Assembly (NCBI RefSeq): GCF_012927275.1 | Contig: NZ_JABBGG010000005.1 | Coordinates: 278,163 to 342,162, forward strand | Origin: Massilia polaris | GTDB lineage: Bacteria > Pseudomonadota > Gammaproteobacteria > Burkholderiales > Burkholderiaceae_D | Reading direction: 5' to 3' | DNA: 64,000 nucleotides | Shown here: positions 46,226 through 55,022 of the stretch, in pieces | Layout of the letters: each line of letters starts with the position of its first letter | Position numbering within the stretch: the stretch's first letter is position 1 | Position numbers and translations under genes: made by a program | The notes under the pieces: model-generated | Told to the model about the DNA's origin: nothing | Database searches by the model: none | What the model saw: only the letters and a program-made list of their open reading frames with translations

Positions 46226-46981
46226 ATGCTGTCGATTGAAAACCTCAGCAAGAGCTTCGGCGGCGTGCACGCGGTGCAGGATGTCAGCTTCAACGTGAAG
46301 CAGGGCTCGATCCACTCCGTGATCGGTCCCAACGGCGCCGGCAAGACAACGCTGTTCAATCTCGTCACCGGCGTCTACACGCCGACCTCGGGCCGCATCA
46401 TGTTCAACGGCGAAAACGTCGCCGGCATGGCGCCGGATGCGCTGGCGCGGCGCGGCATGAGCCGCACCTTTCAGAACCTCCAGGTGTGCATGAACATGAG
46501 CGCGCTCGACAACGTAATGGTCGGCTCGCACCTGCGCCTGAATCAGAACCTCTTTGCATCGATGCTGCGGCTTCCCGCGGTGCGCCGCGCCGATGAGGCT
46601 TGCCGCCACGAGGCAGCGGAGCTGATGCGCTTCTGCGGCGTTGGCAAGTACGTCTACTCCGACGCAGGGCAGATGTCGTACGGCGCGCTGAAACGCCTGG
46701 AGATCGCCCGCGCACTCGCCGCCAAGCCGAAGGTCATCCTGCTCGACGAACCCGCCGCTGGCCTGAACCACACCGAAACCGGCGAGATCGAGGAGCTGGT
46801 GCGCAAGGTGGCGCAGTCCGGTATCACGGTGGTGCTGGTCGAGCATGACATGAAGCTGGTGATGAACCTGTCCGACCACATCCTGGTGCTCGACTACGGC
46901 AAGAAGCTGGCCGAGGGCACTGCTGCCGAAGTGCGCGCCAACCCGGACGTCATCGCAGCCTATCTCGGCGCGGCCGCTTAA
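46226..46981 (+). CDS. livG: Branched-chain-type ABC ATPase LivG
   Basis: The 251-residue ATP-binding subunit has Walker A GPNGAGKTT, a signature loop of the LivG kind (MSYGALKRLEIARAL), Walker B VILLDEPAAGL and the switch His in VLVEHDMKLV. GGAGG overlaps the end of livM. It powers the importer together with LivF. The overlapping antisense frames are ignored. Confidence 0.95.
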   Translation: MLSIENLSKSFGGVHAVQDVSFNVKQGSIHSVIGPNGAGKTTLFNLVTGVYTPTSGRIMFNGENVAGMAPDALARRGMSRTFQNLQVCMNMSALDNVMVGSHLRLNQNLFASMLRLPAVRRADEACRHEAAELMRFCGVGKYVYSDAGQMSYGALKRLEIARALAAKPKVILLDEPAAGLNHTETGEIEELVRKVAQSGITVVLVEHDMKLVMNLSDHILVLDYGKKLAEGTAAEVRANPDVIAAYLGAAA

Positions 46982-46990
46982 GGAATCACG

Positions 46991-47719
46991 ATGCAAGACA
47001 CAACGACCAAACAGCCGATCCTGCAGGTGTCGGGGCTGGACAGCCACTACGGCCCGATCAAGGCGCTGCACGGCATCGACATCCAGATCGGCGAAGGCCA
47101 GCTGGTCGCACTTGTCGGCGCGAATGGCGCCGGCAAAACCACGCTGCTGCGGGCGATCTCCGGTGTCCAGCCTTCGAGTGCCGGCAGCATTCGCTTCGCG
47201 GGACAGGAAATCGGCAGCATGAGCGCCGACAAGCGCGTGCGCGCCGGGATCTGCCAGGTGCCGGAAGGGCGCCAGGTATTCGGCCCGATGACGGTTGAAG
47301 ACAACCTGCGCCTGGGCGCCTACACGCGCCCGAAACAGGACTTCGCGGGCGACCTCGAACGCATGTATGCGCTGTTCCCGGTACTGAAGGAAAAGCGCCA
47401 CCTGCTCGCGGGGATGCTGTCCGGCGGCCAGCAGCAAATGCTGGCGATGGCGCGCGCACTGATGGGACGCCCGAAACTGCTGCTGCTCGACGAACCGAGC
47501 ATGGGCCTCGCACCGCTGCTGATCCGCGAGATCTTCCGCATCGTCGAGGAACTGCGCTCGCAGGGCATCACGATCTTCCTGGTCGAGCAAAACGCCCATG
47601 CGGCGCTGGCCATCGCCGACGTCGGCTACGTCATCGAAACCGGCTCGATCACCTTAACGGGGCCTGGCCCCGAGCTGTTGGCCAACGAGCAGGTGCAAAG
47701 CGCCTACCTGGGCATGTAA
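46991..47719 (+). CDS. livF: Branched-chain-type ABC ATPase LivF
   Basis: The 242-residue ATPase has Walker A GANGAGKTT, the signature LSGGQQQMLAMARAL, Walker B LLLLDEPSMGLAP and the His switch replaced by LVEQNAH, as usual for LivF. It starts 9 bases after livG and is followed 11 bases later by paaY, so the importer and paaY share a transcript. Confidence 0.95.
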   Translation: MQDTTTKQPILQVSGLDSHYGPIKALHGIDIQIGEGQLVALVGANGAGKTTLLRAISGVQPSSAGSIRFAGQEIGSMSADKRVRAGICQVPEGRQVFGPMTVEDNLRLGAYTRPKQDFAGDLERMYALFPVLKEKRHLLAGMLSGGQQQMLAMARALMGRPKLLLLDEPSMGLAPLLIREIFRIVEELRSQGITIFLVEQNAHAALAIADVGYVIETGSITLTGPGPELLANEQVQSAYLGM

Positions 47720-47730
47720 AGGAAACCAGC

Positions 47731-48333
47731 ATGGTCAAAGTGTATGAAATCAATGGCGTGCGCCCGGTGGTTCATCCGAGCGCCTACGTCCACCCGAGTG
47801 CGGTGCTGATCGGCGATGTGATCGTCGGCCCGCGCTGCTACATCGGCCCGCTGGCCTCGATGCGCGGCGACTTCGGCCGCCTGATCCTGGAAGAGGGCGC
47901 GAACCTGCAGGACACCTGCGTGATGCACGGGTTCCCGGGCGACGACACGGTAGTCGAAGTGGATGGCCACATCGGCCACGGCGCAGTGCTGCACGGCTGC
48001 CGCATCAAGCGCAACGCGATGGTCGGCATGAACGCGGTCGTGATGGACAAGGCGGTCGTCGGCGAGGAGTCGATTGTGGCCGCGATGAGCTTCGTCAAGG
48101 CCGGCATGGTCATCCCGCCGCGCAGCATGGTGATGGGCGCGCCTGCGAAAGTGATGCGCGAACTGAGCGATAAGGACGTGGCCTGGAAGAGCTTCGGCAC
48201 GAAACAGTATCACGACCTGACGATTCGCTCGATGCAGACCATGCGCGAAGTCGATGCGCTGCAGGAGATTGAACCCAACCGCGCACGCATCGACCTTGGT
48301 CCCGATATGCACGCCCCTAAAGACACGAAATAA
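47731..48333 (+). CDS. paaY: PaaY, hexapeptide-repeat thioesterase of the phenylacetate pathway
   Basis: The 200-residue left-handed beta-helix protein of the gamma-carbonic-anhydrase-like class shows repeats such as VHPSAYVHPSAVLIGDVIVG, in parts. The metal-site histidines are in CVMHGFPG and IGHGAVLHGC. Members hydrolyse abortive CoA thioesters of the phenylacetate pathway (for example 2-hydroxycyclohepta-1,4,6-triene-1-formyl-CoA). The GAAAG-type ribosome site is modest. It follows livF closely. Confidence 0.92.
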   Translation: MVKVYEINGVRPVVHPSAYVHPSAVLIGDVIVGPRCYIGPLASMRGDFGRLILEEGANLQDTCVMHGFPGDDTVVEVDGHIGHGAVLHGCRIKRNAMVGMNAVVMDKAVVGEESIVAAMSFVKAGMVIPPRSMVMGAPAKVMRELSDKDVAWKSFGTKQYHDLTIRSMQTMREVDALQEIEPNRARIDLGPDMHAPKDTK

Positions 48334-48340
48334 GCCAACA

Positions 48341-48421
48341 CGTCGTTCCCGCGAAGGCGGGAACCCATGCTGACTGTCCGTAGCCGGCTCAGCATAGGTC
48401 CCCATATCCGCGGGAACGACG
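48341..48421. repeat. Nested inverted repeat of the CGTCGTTCCCGCG type upstream of paaZ
   Basis: CGTCGTTCCCGCG at 48341-48353 is exactly repeated as its reverse complement at 48409-48421. Inside lie a second pair, ATGCTGA (48367-48373) and TCAGCAT (48389-48395), flanked by partly paired GGGAACC/GGTCCCC. The result is an 81-base hairpin without coding capacity. It looks like a dispersed, MITE- or REP-like repeat that has inserted between paaY and paaZ. Confidence 0.7.
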
Positions 48422-48442
48422 GACACTCCTGGAGAATTCAGA

Positions 48443-50494
48443 ATGCAAAACGTCTCAACCCTTCAAAGCCTGATCGCCGGCCGCTGGCTCGGTTCTGAAG
48501 CCTTGACTCCGCTGCACAGCGCGGTCAACAACAAGCTGATTTATCACACCCACGCCGAGAAGATCGACTTCGACGAAGCGGTGACCTACGCGCGCAAGAC
48601 CGGTGTGCCGGCGCTGATGAAGCTCGACTTTCAGAAGCGCGCGGGCGTATTGAAAGCCCTGGCGCTGTACCTGATGGAGCGCAAGGAAGAGCTGTACAAG
48701 ATTTCGCAGCTGACCGGCGCGACCCGCCCTGACAGCTGGGTCGACATCGAAGGCGGCATCGGCACCCTGTTCGCCTACGCCAGCATGGGCAGCCGCGAAC
48801 TGCCGTCGTCGAACGTGCTGCACGAAGGCCCGGCCATGGCGCTCGGTAAAAAAGGCGGCTTCGCCGGCACCCACATCCTGGTTCCGCGCGGCGGCCTGGC
48901 GGTGCATATCAACGCCTTCAACTTCCCGATTTGGGGCATGCTCGAAAAATTCGCGCCGAGCTTCCTCGCCGCGATGCCCTGCATCGGCAAGCCGGCTTCG
49001 GCCACCAGCTACCTGACCGAAGCAGTCGTACGGATGATGCACGAGTCGGGCCTTCTGCCGGAAGGCAGCTTCCAGCTCGTGATCGGCAGCACCGGCGACC
49101 TGCTCGACCGCCTGAGCGGCGCCGACGCGGTCACCTTCACCGGCTCCGCGGACACCGCCGCCAAACTGCGCGTCAACAAGAACCTGATCGCCAACTCGGT
49201 GCCGTTCACCGCCGAAGCCGACTCGCTCAACTGCGCGATCCTCGCGCCGGACGTCACGCCTGACGATCCTGAATTCGACCTGTTCGTCAAAGAGGTCGCG
49301 CGCGAAATGACCGGCAAGGCCGGCCAGAAATGTACCGCGATCCGCCGCATCATCGTGCCGAAGCAGCACGTCGATGCCGTCGCCGAGCGCCTGCGCGACC
49401 GCCTGGCCAAGGTGGTCGTCGGCGATCCATCGGTGGAAGGCGTGCGCATGGGTGCACTGGCATCGATGGACCAGCACCGCGACGTCAGCGAACGCGTCGA
49501 GATGCTCGCACGCGGCAACGAGATCGTCTTCGGCGCGCGCGACGGCTTCAAGCCTGTGGGTGACGGCGTCGCCAACGGTGCGTTCTTCTCGCCGACCTTG
49601 CTGCTGTGCCGCGACGCGATGAACAACGACGCCGTGCATGACGTCGAGGCCTTCGGCCCGGTCAGCACCATGATGACCTACGAAGGCATCGACGAAGCGC
49701 TGGCGCTGGCCGCACGCGGCAAGGGAAGCCTGGTGTCGACGCTGGTGACCAGGGAGCCTGCCATCGCCGCCTACGCGGTGCCGATCGCCGCCGCCTCGCA
49801 CGGCCGCGTGCACATCCTCGACCGCGAAGCCGCAGTCGAGTCGACCGGCCACGGATCGCCGCTGCCTCAGCTGAAGCACGGCGGCCCTGGCCGCGCGGGT
49901 GGCGGCGAGGAACTGGGCGGCATTCGCGCGGTGCGCCACTTCCTGCAGCGCGCCGCGGTACAGGGCTCGCCGACAATGCTGGCGGCTGTCACCGGCGAAT
50001 ACGTCCGTGGTGCGGCCGTACGCGAAAGCGAGCTGCACCCGTTCCGTAAATATTTCGAAGACCTGCAGATGGGCGACTCGCTGCTGACCCACCGCCGCAC
50101 CGTGAGCGAAGCCGACATCGTGAACTTCGGCGGCATCTCGGGCGACTTCTTCTACATGCACTTCGACGAGATTGCGGCGAAGGATTCGCAGTTCGGCAAG
50201 CGCATCGCGCACGGCTACTTCGTGCTGTCGGCTGCCGCGGGCCTGTTCGTCTCGCCGGCGCCGGGTCCTGTGCTGGCCAACTACGGCCTCGACAACCTGC
50301 GCTTCATCACCCCGGTGGGGATCGGCGACACGATCCGCGCGCGCCTGACCTGCAAGCGCAAGGTCGATCGCAACCGTACCGATGAACGTGGCGTCGGCCA
50401 GGGCGTGGTGGCGTGGGATGTCCAGGTGACCAACCAGAACGAGGAACTGGTGGCAAGCTACGATATCCTGACGCTGGTGATGAAGCGTTCCTGA
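48443..50494 (+). CDS. paaZ: Bifunctional oxepin-CoA hydrolase/3-oxo-5,6-dehydrosuberyl-CoA semialdehyde dehydrogenase PaaZ
   Basis: The 683-residue fusion has an aldehyde dehydrogenase domain (about 1-525), with catalytic Cys297 in AGQKCTAIRR and the NAD-binding GSTGDLLDRL region. A MaoC-like (R)-hydratase domain (about 540-683) follows, with the active-site Asp and His in GDFFYMHFDEIAAKDSQFG, in parts, and RIAHGYFVLS. It opens the oxepin ring and then oxidises the resulting aldehyde, which prevents formation of the toxic dead-end product. CTGGAG precedes the start. It stands about 110 bases after paaY, beyond the inverted repeat, and may have its own promoter. Confidence 0.96.
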   Translation: MQNVSTLQSLIAGRWLGSEALTPLHSAVNNKLIYHTHAEKIDFDEAVTYARKTGVPALMKLDFQKRAGVLKALALYLMERKEELYKISQLTGATRPDSWVDIEGGIGTLFAYASMGSRELPSSNVLHEGPAMALGKKGGFAGTHILVPRGGLAVHINAFNFPIWGMLEKFAPSFLAAMPCIGKPASATSYLTEAVVRMMHESGLLPEGSFQLVIGSTGDLLDRLSGADAVTFTGSADTAAKLRVNKNLIANSVPFTAEADSLNCAILAPDVTPDDPEFDLFVKEVAREMTGKAGQKCTAIRRIIVPKQHVDAVAERLRDRLAKVVVGDPSVEGVRMGALASMDQHRDVSERVEMLARGNEIVFGARDGFKPVGDGVANGAFFSPTLLLCRDAMNNDAVHDVEAFGPVSTMMTYEGIDEALALAARGKGSLVSTLVTREPAIAAYAVPIAAASHGRVHILDREAAVESTGHGSPLPQLKHGGPGRAGGGEELGGIRAVRHFLQRAAVQGSPTMLAAVTGEYVRGAAVRESELHPFRKYFEDLQMGDSLLTHRRTVSEADIVNFGGISGDFFYMHFDEIAAKDSQFGKRIAHGYFVLSAAAGLFVSPAPGPVLANYGLDNLRFITPVGIGDTIRARLTCKRKVDRNRTDERGVGQGVVAWDVQVTNQNEELVASYDILTLVMKRS

Positions 50495-50534
50495 TAAAAT
50501 CGCGGCTTACTCCCTGAAGTTGAGAGGCGCCGCG

Positions 50535-51329
50535 ATGATCGAAATCCGTCCAGTCCCAGCCACCGAGGCGCTCGCGATCGCCGAACGTCTTGCCTGTTCC
50601 GGCTGCCGGGGCGAGGACACCGTCACATTTGAATTCGACTACGCTTACCAGCCGATCGTCAACGTAAAGACGCGCACCATCTACGCCCATGAAGCGCTGG
50701 TGCGCGGCCCGAACGGGGAGTCGGCCGCCAGCGTGCTTGCGCAGGTCAACGACGGTAACCGCTATCGCTTCGACCAGGCCTGCCGCGTCAAGGCAGTCGC
50801 CGGCGCCAGCCGCCTGGGAATGCTCGAGTACCTGTCGATTAACTTCCTGCCCAACGCCGTCTACCGCCCTGACATCTGCATTCGCAGCACCTTCGAGGCC
50901 GCGCGCGAATACGGCTTCCCGATCGACCGGATCATCTTCGAGGTGACCGAAGGCGAGCAAGTGCAGGACCGCGACCACCTCGTCAACATCTTCCGCGAAT
51001 ACCAGCGCTTCGACTTCCGCACCGCGATCGACGATTTCGGCGCCGGCTACGCGGGCCTGAACCTGCTGGCCGAATACCAGCCGCACATCGTCAAGATCGA
51101 CATGGACCTGGTGCGCGACATCGATAGCAGCGTATCGCGCCAGGCGATCGTGCGTGGTATCGTCGGCATCTGCCGCGACTTATCGATCACCGTGCTGGCC
51201 GAAGGGATTGAAACGCGCGCCGAGCGCGACTTCCTCGCCGGACTCGGCATCGAACTGATGCAGGGCTACTGGTTCAGCAAGCCGGTGTTCCGCGGCCTGG
51301 GCGCGATCCCGGATTCGGCCTGGGAATAA
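50535..51329 (+). CDS. EAL-domain c-di-GMP phosphodiesterase
   Basis: The 264-residue protein starts at ATG 50535 after GAGAGGCGCC; an in-frame TTG at 50520 is less likely. It has the EAL domain with most motifs intact: AHEALVRGP, the Asn in SINFLPNA, Glu in FEVTEGEQ, IDDFGAGYAG, KIDMDLV, LAEGIET and GYWFSKPV. With all metal and general-base residues in place it should hydrolyse c-di-GMP. A short N-terminal stretch with two Cys (CSGCRG) precedes the domain. It is convergent with the following PAS-GAF-GGDEF-EAL gene. Confidence 0.9.
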   Translation: MIEIRPVPATEALAIAERLACSGCRGEDTVTFEFDYAYQPIVNVKTRTIYAHEALVRGPNGESAASVLAQVNDGNRYRFDQACRVKAVAGASRLGMLEYLSINFLPNAVYRPDICIRSTFEAAREYGFPIDRIIFEVTEGEQVQDRDHLVNIFREYQRFDFRTAIDDFGAGYAGLNLLAEYQPHIVKIDMDLVRDIDSSVSRQAIVRGIVGICRDLSITVLAEGIETRAERDFLAGLGIELMQGYWFSKPVFRGLGAIPDSAWE

Positions 51330-51337
51330 GCCGCGGC

Positions 51338-53548
51338 TCAGATGTGGTAATGCACGCCCGATTCCGGCGGGGGCAGAGCGGCGCCGTTCTTTAGCATCTC
51401 TTCAAACACGTCGGGCATGACTGGCCGGCTGAAATAATATCCCTGGATCTCATCGCAGTGCAGCGAGCGCAGGACGTCAAGCTGCCCGCGCGTTTCCACG
51501 CCTTCGGCCACCACGCGCAGGTGCAGGCTGTGCGCCATGGCGATGATCGCCGCCGCGATAACAGCGTCCTCCGGATTGGTGTCCACTCCGGCGATGAACG
51601 AACGGTCGATCTTCACGAAGTCGAACGGGAAGCGCTTGAGCTGGGCCAGCGACGAATAGCCGGTACCGAAATCGTCGAGCGACAGGTGCACGCCGAGTTG
51701 TTTCAGCTCCGCCAGGTTGCGCGCCGCTTCGTCGGGATTGTTCATCACGGCCGTTTCGGTCAGTTCGAATTCAAGATATTTTTCCTCGACCCGGTGCGTC
51801 GCGATCGCGCTGCGGATGGTCGGCAGCAGGTCGGGCTGGGCGCTTTGAACCGCGGACAGGTTGATCGACACCGGCACCATCGGGGCGCCGTTGGTGCGCC
51901 ATGCGGCCTGCTGCGCGCATACCGCGTCGATGACCCAGGCGCCGATCGGCCGGATCAGCCCCGTCTCTTCGGCCAGCGGGATGAACGATACCGGGCCGAC
52001 CAGGCCCTGTTCCGGATGGTTCCAGCGGATCAGCGCTTCGGCGCTGACGATAGCACCGGTGTCGAGGTTGACGCGCGGCTGGTAATGAAGCTCGAACTGA
52101 TGCGCCTCCAGCGCGGCCTGCAATTCGTTTTCGAGCGCCAGGCGGGCCGCCAGCGCGGCGTTCATGCGCGGCGCGTAGAACAGGTAACGCTCGCCCGTCG
52201 AACGGGCATTCTTGAGCGCAGCCTCCGCATGCTTGAACAAGGTGTCGGCATCGGCGCCGTCGGCCGGCCACAGGGCCAGTCCCGCGCGCGACGAGATCCG
52301 GACGGTCTGGCCGTCGAGGCGGAACGGCTCGTCGAGGGCGCGGAAGACCCTCTCGCGCAGCACCCCGGCCGCGTCCTCGCCGCGCTCCAGCTCGACGAAG
52401 GTCAGCCCGAAGGTATCGCCGCCAATGCGCGACAGGGTGAAGGCTTCGGGCAGGCGCTCGCCCAGCCGCGCCGCGATCTGCACCAGCAGGGCGTCGCCGG
52501 CATGGCGGCCGAGCGCATCGTTGAGCTGCGCGAAGCGGTCGAGATTAATCAGCGCCACCACCAGCGCATGGTGCGCGCCGTCGAGGTGGACCAGCTGGGC
52601 CAGGCGGTCGAGGAACAGGCGCCGGTTGGGCAGCGCGGTCATCACGTCGTAGTAGGCCAGGTAGCTGATGTGCTCCTCGCGTTCGAAGAACAGCAGGGCG
52701 AAGGCGAGGTCGCCGGCCAGTTCGTTAAGCACCTTCATCTCGTCGGCATCGAACACGCCCTCGATGTTGGCGTACAAGGTCAGCACGGCTTCGATGCGCT
52801 CGCCCACCGCAAGGGGGAACGCCGCCAGCGAGCGCACATCGCGCGCGTGCATGCGCTCGGCCAGCAGGGCGAACGCCGGATCGGCGGCGACGTTGTTGCA
52901 GATAACCTGGCGCCGTTCGCGCATCACCCGCTCGGCCGGGCACAGTTCCACCAGGTCCGGCGGGACCGGCGGCAGCCCGCGCCCGCTGTCGGCGACGACG
53001 GTCAGCTCTGCGCTGCCCGCCTGCGGGACCGCGATCGCAGCGCTCAGGAAGCCGCCTTCGACGGTGGCCAGGCGGCAGGCCTCCTTGAACAGCGCGTCGC
53101 GGTCGCGGATCCGCACGATGGCCGAGTTGATCCCGCTGAGCACCGCGTAAACACGGTTCAGGCGCGCGATCTTGAGGTCGGCCTGGACCCGCTCGGTAAC
53201 ATCGTGGGCCAGCACGAACCGGCAGGCGCGGCCATCGAACTCGATCGCGTGCGAGGTGATTTCGACGTCGATCACGGCGCCGTCTTTTCTGCGGTGGACC
53301 CAGAGTCCGGATTTCTGGAGGGTGATGTGGGCCGAGTTTTTGAGGTTTTGACGCAGGCGTATGGCCTCTTCGGGCGGGCGCAGGTCGACGATGGTCAGCG
53401 CCAGGAACTCGGCTTCGCTGTAGCCGTAATGCGCGATAGCGGCGTTGTTCACCGCCCGGAATTCCAGCGTCTCCAGGTCGTAGATCCACATTGGCATGGG
53501 ATGCGCCCGGAACAACTGGTTAAACGACCTATCGTTCGCTTCCGTCAT
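51338..53548 (-). CDS. PAS-GAF-GGDEF-EAL c-di-GMP signalling protein
   Basis: The 736-residue cytoplasmic protein has a PAS domain (about 5-125, opening NQLFRAHPMPMWIYDLETLE), a GAF domain (about 145-285), a GGDEF domain (about 300-460) and an EAL domain (about 475-720). The GGDEF signature is degenerate (RIGGDTFGL), so cyclase activity is doubtful and the domain may bind GTP as a regulator. The EAL residues are present: SAEALIRW, DDFGTGYSSLAQLKRFPFD, KIDRSF and VAEGVET. Net phosphodiesterase activity under control of a PAS or GAF ligand is the likely role. Confidence 0.93.
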   Translation of the reverse strand: MTEANDRSFNQLFRAHPMPMWIYDLETLEFRAVNNAAIAHYGYSEAEFLALTIVDLRPPEEAIRLRQNLKNSAHITLQKSGLWVHRRKDGAVIDVEITSHAIEFDGRACRFVLAHDVTERVQADLKIARLNRVYAVLSGINSAIVRIRDRDALFKEACRLATVEGGFLSAAIAVPQAGSAELTVVADSGRGLPPVPPDLVELCPAERVMRERRQVICNNVAADPAFALLAERMHARDVRSLAAFPLAVGERIEAVLTLYANIEGVFDADEMKVLNELAGDLAFALLFFEREEHISYLAYYDVMTALPNRRLFLDRLAQLVHLDGAHHALVVALINLDRFAQLNDALGRHAGDALLVQIAARLGERLPEAFTLSRIGGDTFGLTFVELERGEDAAGVLRERVFRALDEPFRLDGQTVRISSRAGLALWPADGADADTLFKHAEAALKNARSTGERYLFYAPRMNAALAARLALENELQAALEAHQFELHYQPRVNLDTGAIVSAEALIRWNHPEQGLVGPVSFIPLAEETGLIRPIGAWVIDAVCAQQAAWRTNGAPMVPVSINLSAVQSAQPDLLPTIRSAIATHRVEEKYLEFELTETAVMNNPDEAARNLAELKQLGVHLSLDDFGTGYSSLAQLKRFPFDFVKIDRSFIAGVDTNPEDAVIAAAIIAMAHSLHLRVVAEGVETRGQLDVLRSLHCDEIQGYYFSRPVMPDVFEEMLKNGAALPPPESGVHYHI

Positions 53549-53717
53549 GGGGGAGTTCGCCGCAAGGCGCTTTGTCCATCGCGTATGAATTTAACCGACT
53601 GTCCGTAGTGCCGAAGGACCTGCCGGCGCTCCAGGAGCGGGCTGGTCCGGCTTATGATTCGATTATAGACCTTCGGTGAGAAGCGCGGCTCGCGTTCAGC
53701 GATCGCGCCCTGTGCCG

Positions 53718-54932
53718 CTAGCCGAACGGCTGCTCGATCGACTGCGACGGCTCGGTGAACCAGCGCGGGCCATGCCCGGTCATGTAGAAATGGTCTTCGT
53801 GGCGGATGCCGAACTCCCCAGGAATGCAGATCATCGGTTCGTTCGAGAAGCACATGCCGACGTCGAGCGGCGTATCGTCGCTGCCGACCAGGTAGGGCCA
53901 TTCGTGGATGTCCATGCCGATGCCGTGACCGGTGCGGTGCGGCAGGCCGGGCAGCTTGTAGCCGGGACCGAAACCGTGCGCTTCCAGCGACGCGCGCGCG
54001 GCCTCGTCGACCCGGCGGCAAGGCACGCCCAGCTGGGCCGCTTCAAACGCCGCCTGCTGCGCCGCCTTTTCGGCGTTCCAGACCAAGCGCTGGCGCTCGC
54101 TGGCCTCGCCGAACACGTAGCTGCGCGTGATGTCCGAGATGTAGTCCATGACCTTGCAGCCGGTGTCGATCAGTACCATGTCTCCCGCACGCAGCGTCTG
54201 CACGTAGTTGACCCCGTGCGGATACGCGGTCGCCTCGCCGAACAGCACGATGCAGAAGTAGGAGCCGGGCGCGCCGACCTGGCGGTGGGCGCGCGCGATG
54301 AAGTCCGCTACCTCGACGGTGGTGATGCCCTCGACAAGTATGCTGGCCGCGGCCTTGTGCACTTCGAGCGTCATGTCCTTCACCCGCTGCATCAGCGCGA
54401 TCTCGGCCCCGGACTTGCGCGAACGGCAGAACGCGGTGACCGCGCTGGCGTTATCGAGCGTATAGCCGGCGGCGAGCCTGCGCACGCCGTCGGCGATGAA
54501 CCACGGCGCGCTCTCGCACATGCCGATGCGCGGCGGCGCCGCCTCGCTGGCTGTGATGCCCATGCGTCCCAGCACATTGACGAACAGTTGGCAGGGGCTC
54601 TCGTGCTCCTCCCAGCAGTTGACCGGGCCTTCGACCTGCATGAAGCCTTGCAGCGTGCATTCCTCGAATGCCGGGGCGATGTATTCCAGCGCGCCGCTGG
54701 CCGGCAGGATCGCGCCCACCATGCGTTCGCTCGGGTGCCATTTGGTGCCGGTGAAGTAGGTGAGGTTGGTCCCGGCGTTCAGCCAGATGGCCGCCACGCC
54801 CAGCTCGCGCATGCGTGCCTGCGCTGTGGCGATGCGCTGCAGGTGTTCGTCGCGGCCGATCGCCACCATCGCGCCGGTCATGTCGTGAAGGGCGCCGAGC
54901 GCCTCGTCGAAAGTTTTGCCGCCTATGCTCAT
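53718..54932 (-). CDS. M24 family metallopeptidase (Xaa-Pro peptidase-like)
   Basis: The 404-residue protein has a creatinase-like N-terminal domain (about 1-170) and a pita-bread catalytic domain (about 175-400). Metal ligands are visible: Asp in VLIDTGCKVMDYISDITRSY, His in GHGIGMDIHEWPY, Glu in CFSNEPMI and Glu in FGIRHEDHFYM. The length and layout fit aminopeptidase P-like or proline dipeptidase proteins. It is cytoplasmic. It lies just downstream of the TRAP operon on the same strand but is separated by a strong terminator. Confidence 0.92.
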   Translation of the reverse strand: MSIGGKTFDEALGALHDMTGAMVAIGRDEHLQRIATAQARMRELGVAAIWLNAGTNLTYFTGTKWHPSERMVGAILPASGALEYIAPAFEECTLQGFMQVEGPVNCWEEHESPCQLFVNVLGRMGITASEAAPPRIGMCESAPWFIADGVRRLAAGYTLDNASAVTAFCRSRKSGAEIALMQRVKDMTLEVHKAAASILVEGITTVEVADFIARAHRQVGAPGSYFCIVLFGEATAYPHGVNYVQTLRAGDMVLIDTGCKVMDYISDITRSYVFGEASERQRLVWNAEKAAQQAAFEAAQLGVPCRRVDEAARASLEAHGFGPGYKLPGLPHRTGHGIGMDIHEWPYLVGSDDTPLDVGMCFSNEPMICIPGEFGIRHEDHFYMTGHGPRWFTEPSQSIEQPFG

Positions 54933-54955
54933 CGCTTGTATTTCCAGGTTAGTAA

Positions 54956-54990
54956 AAAGCCACCCGCGCCAGGTTGGCGCGGGTGGCTTT
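54956..54990 (-). terminator. Strong bidirectional-looking terminator between dctM and the M24 gene
   Basis: AAAGCCACCCGCGCC at 54956-54970 and its exact reverse complement at 54976-54990 form a 15-base perfect stem with a 5-base loop. On the minus strand, where the dctQM transcript ends, it is followed by TTTTTACT, a short T-run. It ends transcription 33 bases after the dctM stop. Confidence 0.88.
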
Positions 54991-55022
54991 CGGTGAAGCC
55001 GTGCTTGTTTTGCAGGCGCCGC

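Noticed and set aside
48455..50212. A 585-residue minus-strand open frame opposite paaZ
   Set aside because: PaaZ has both enzyme domains and conserved residues on the plus strand; the antisense frame has no motif.
51458..53608. A 716-residue plus-strand open frame opposite the PAS-GAF-GGDEF-EAL gene
   Set aside because: It is antisense to a gene with clear catalytic motifs, with biased Arg/Gln/Asp/His composition and no domain. It is explained by GC bias at codon position three.
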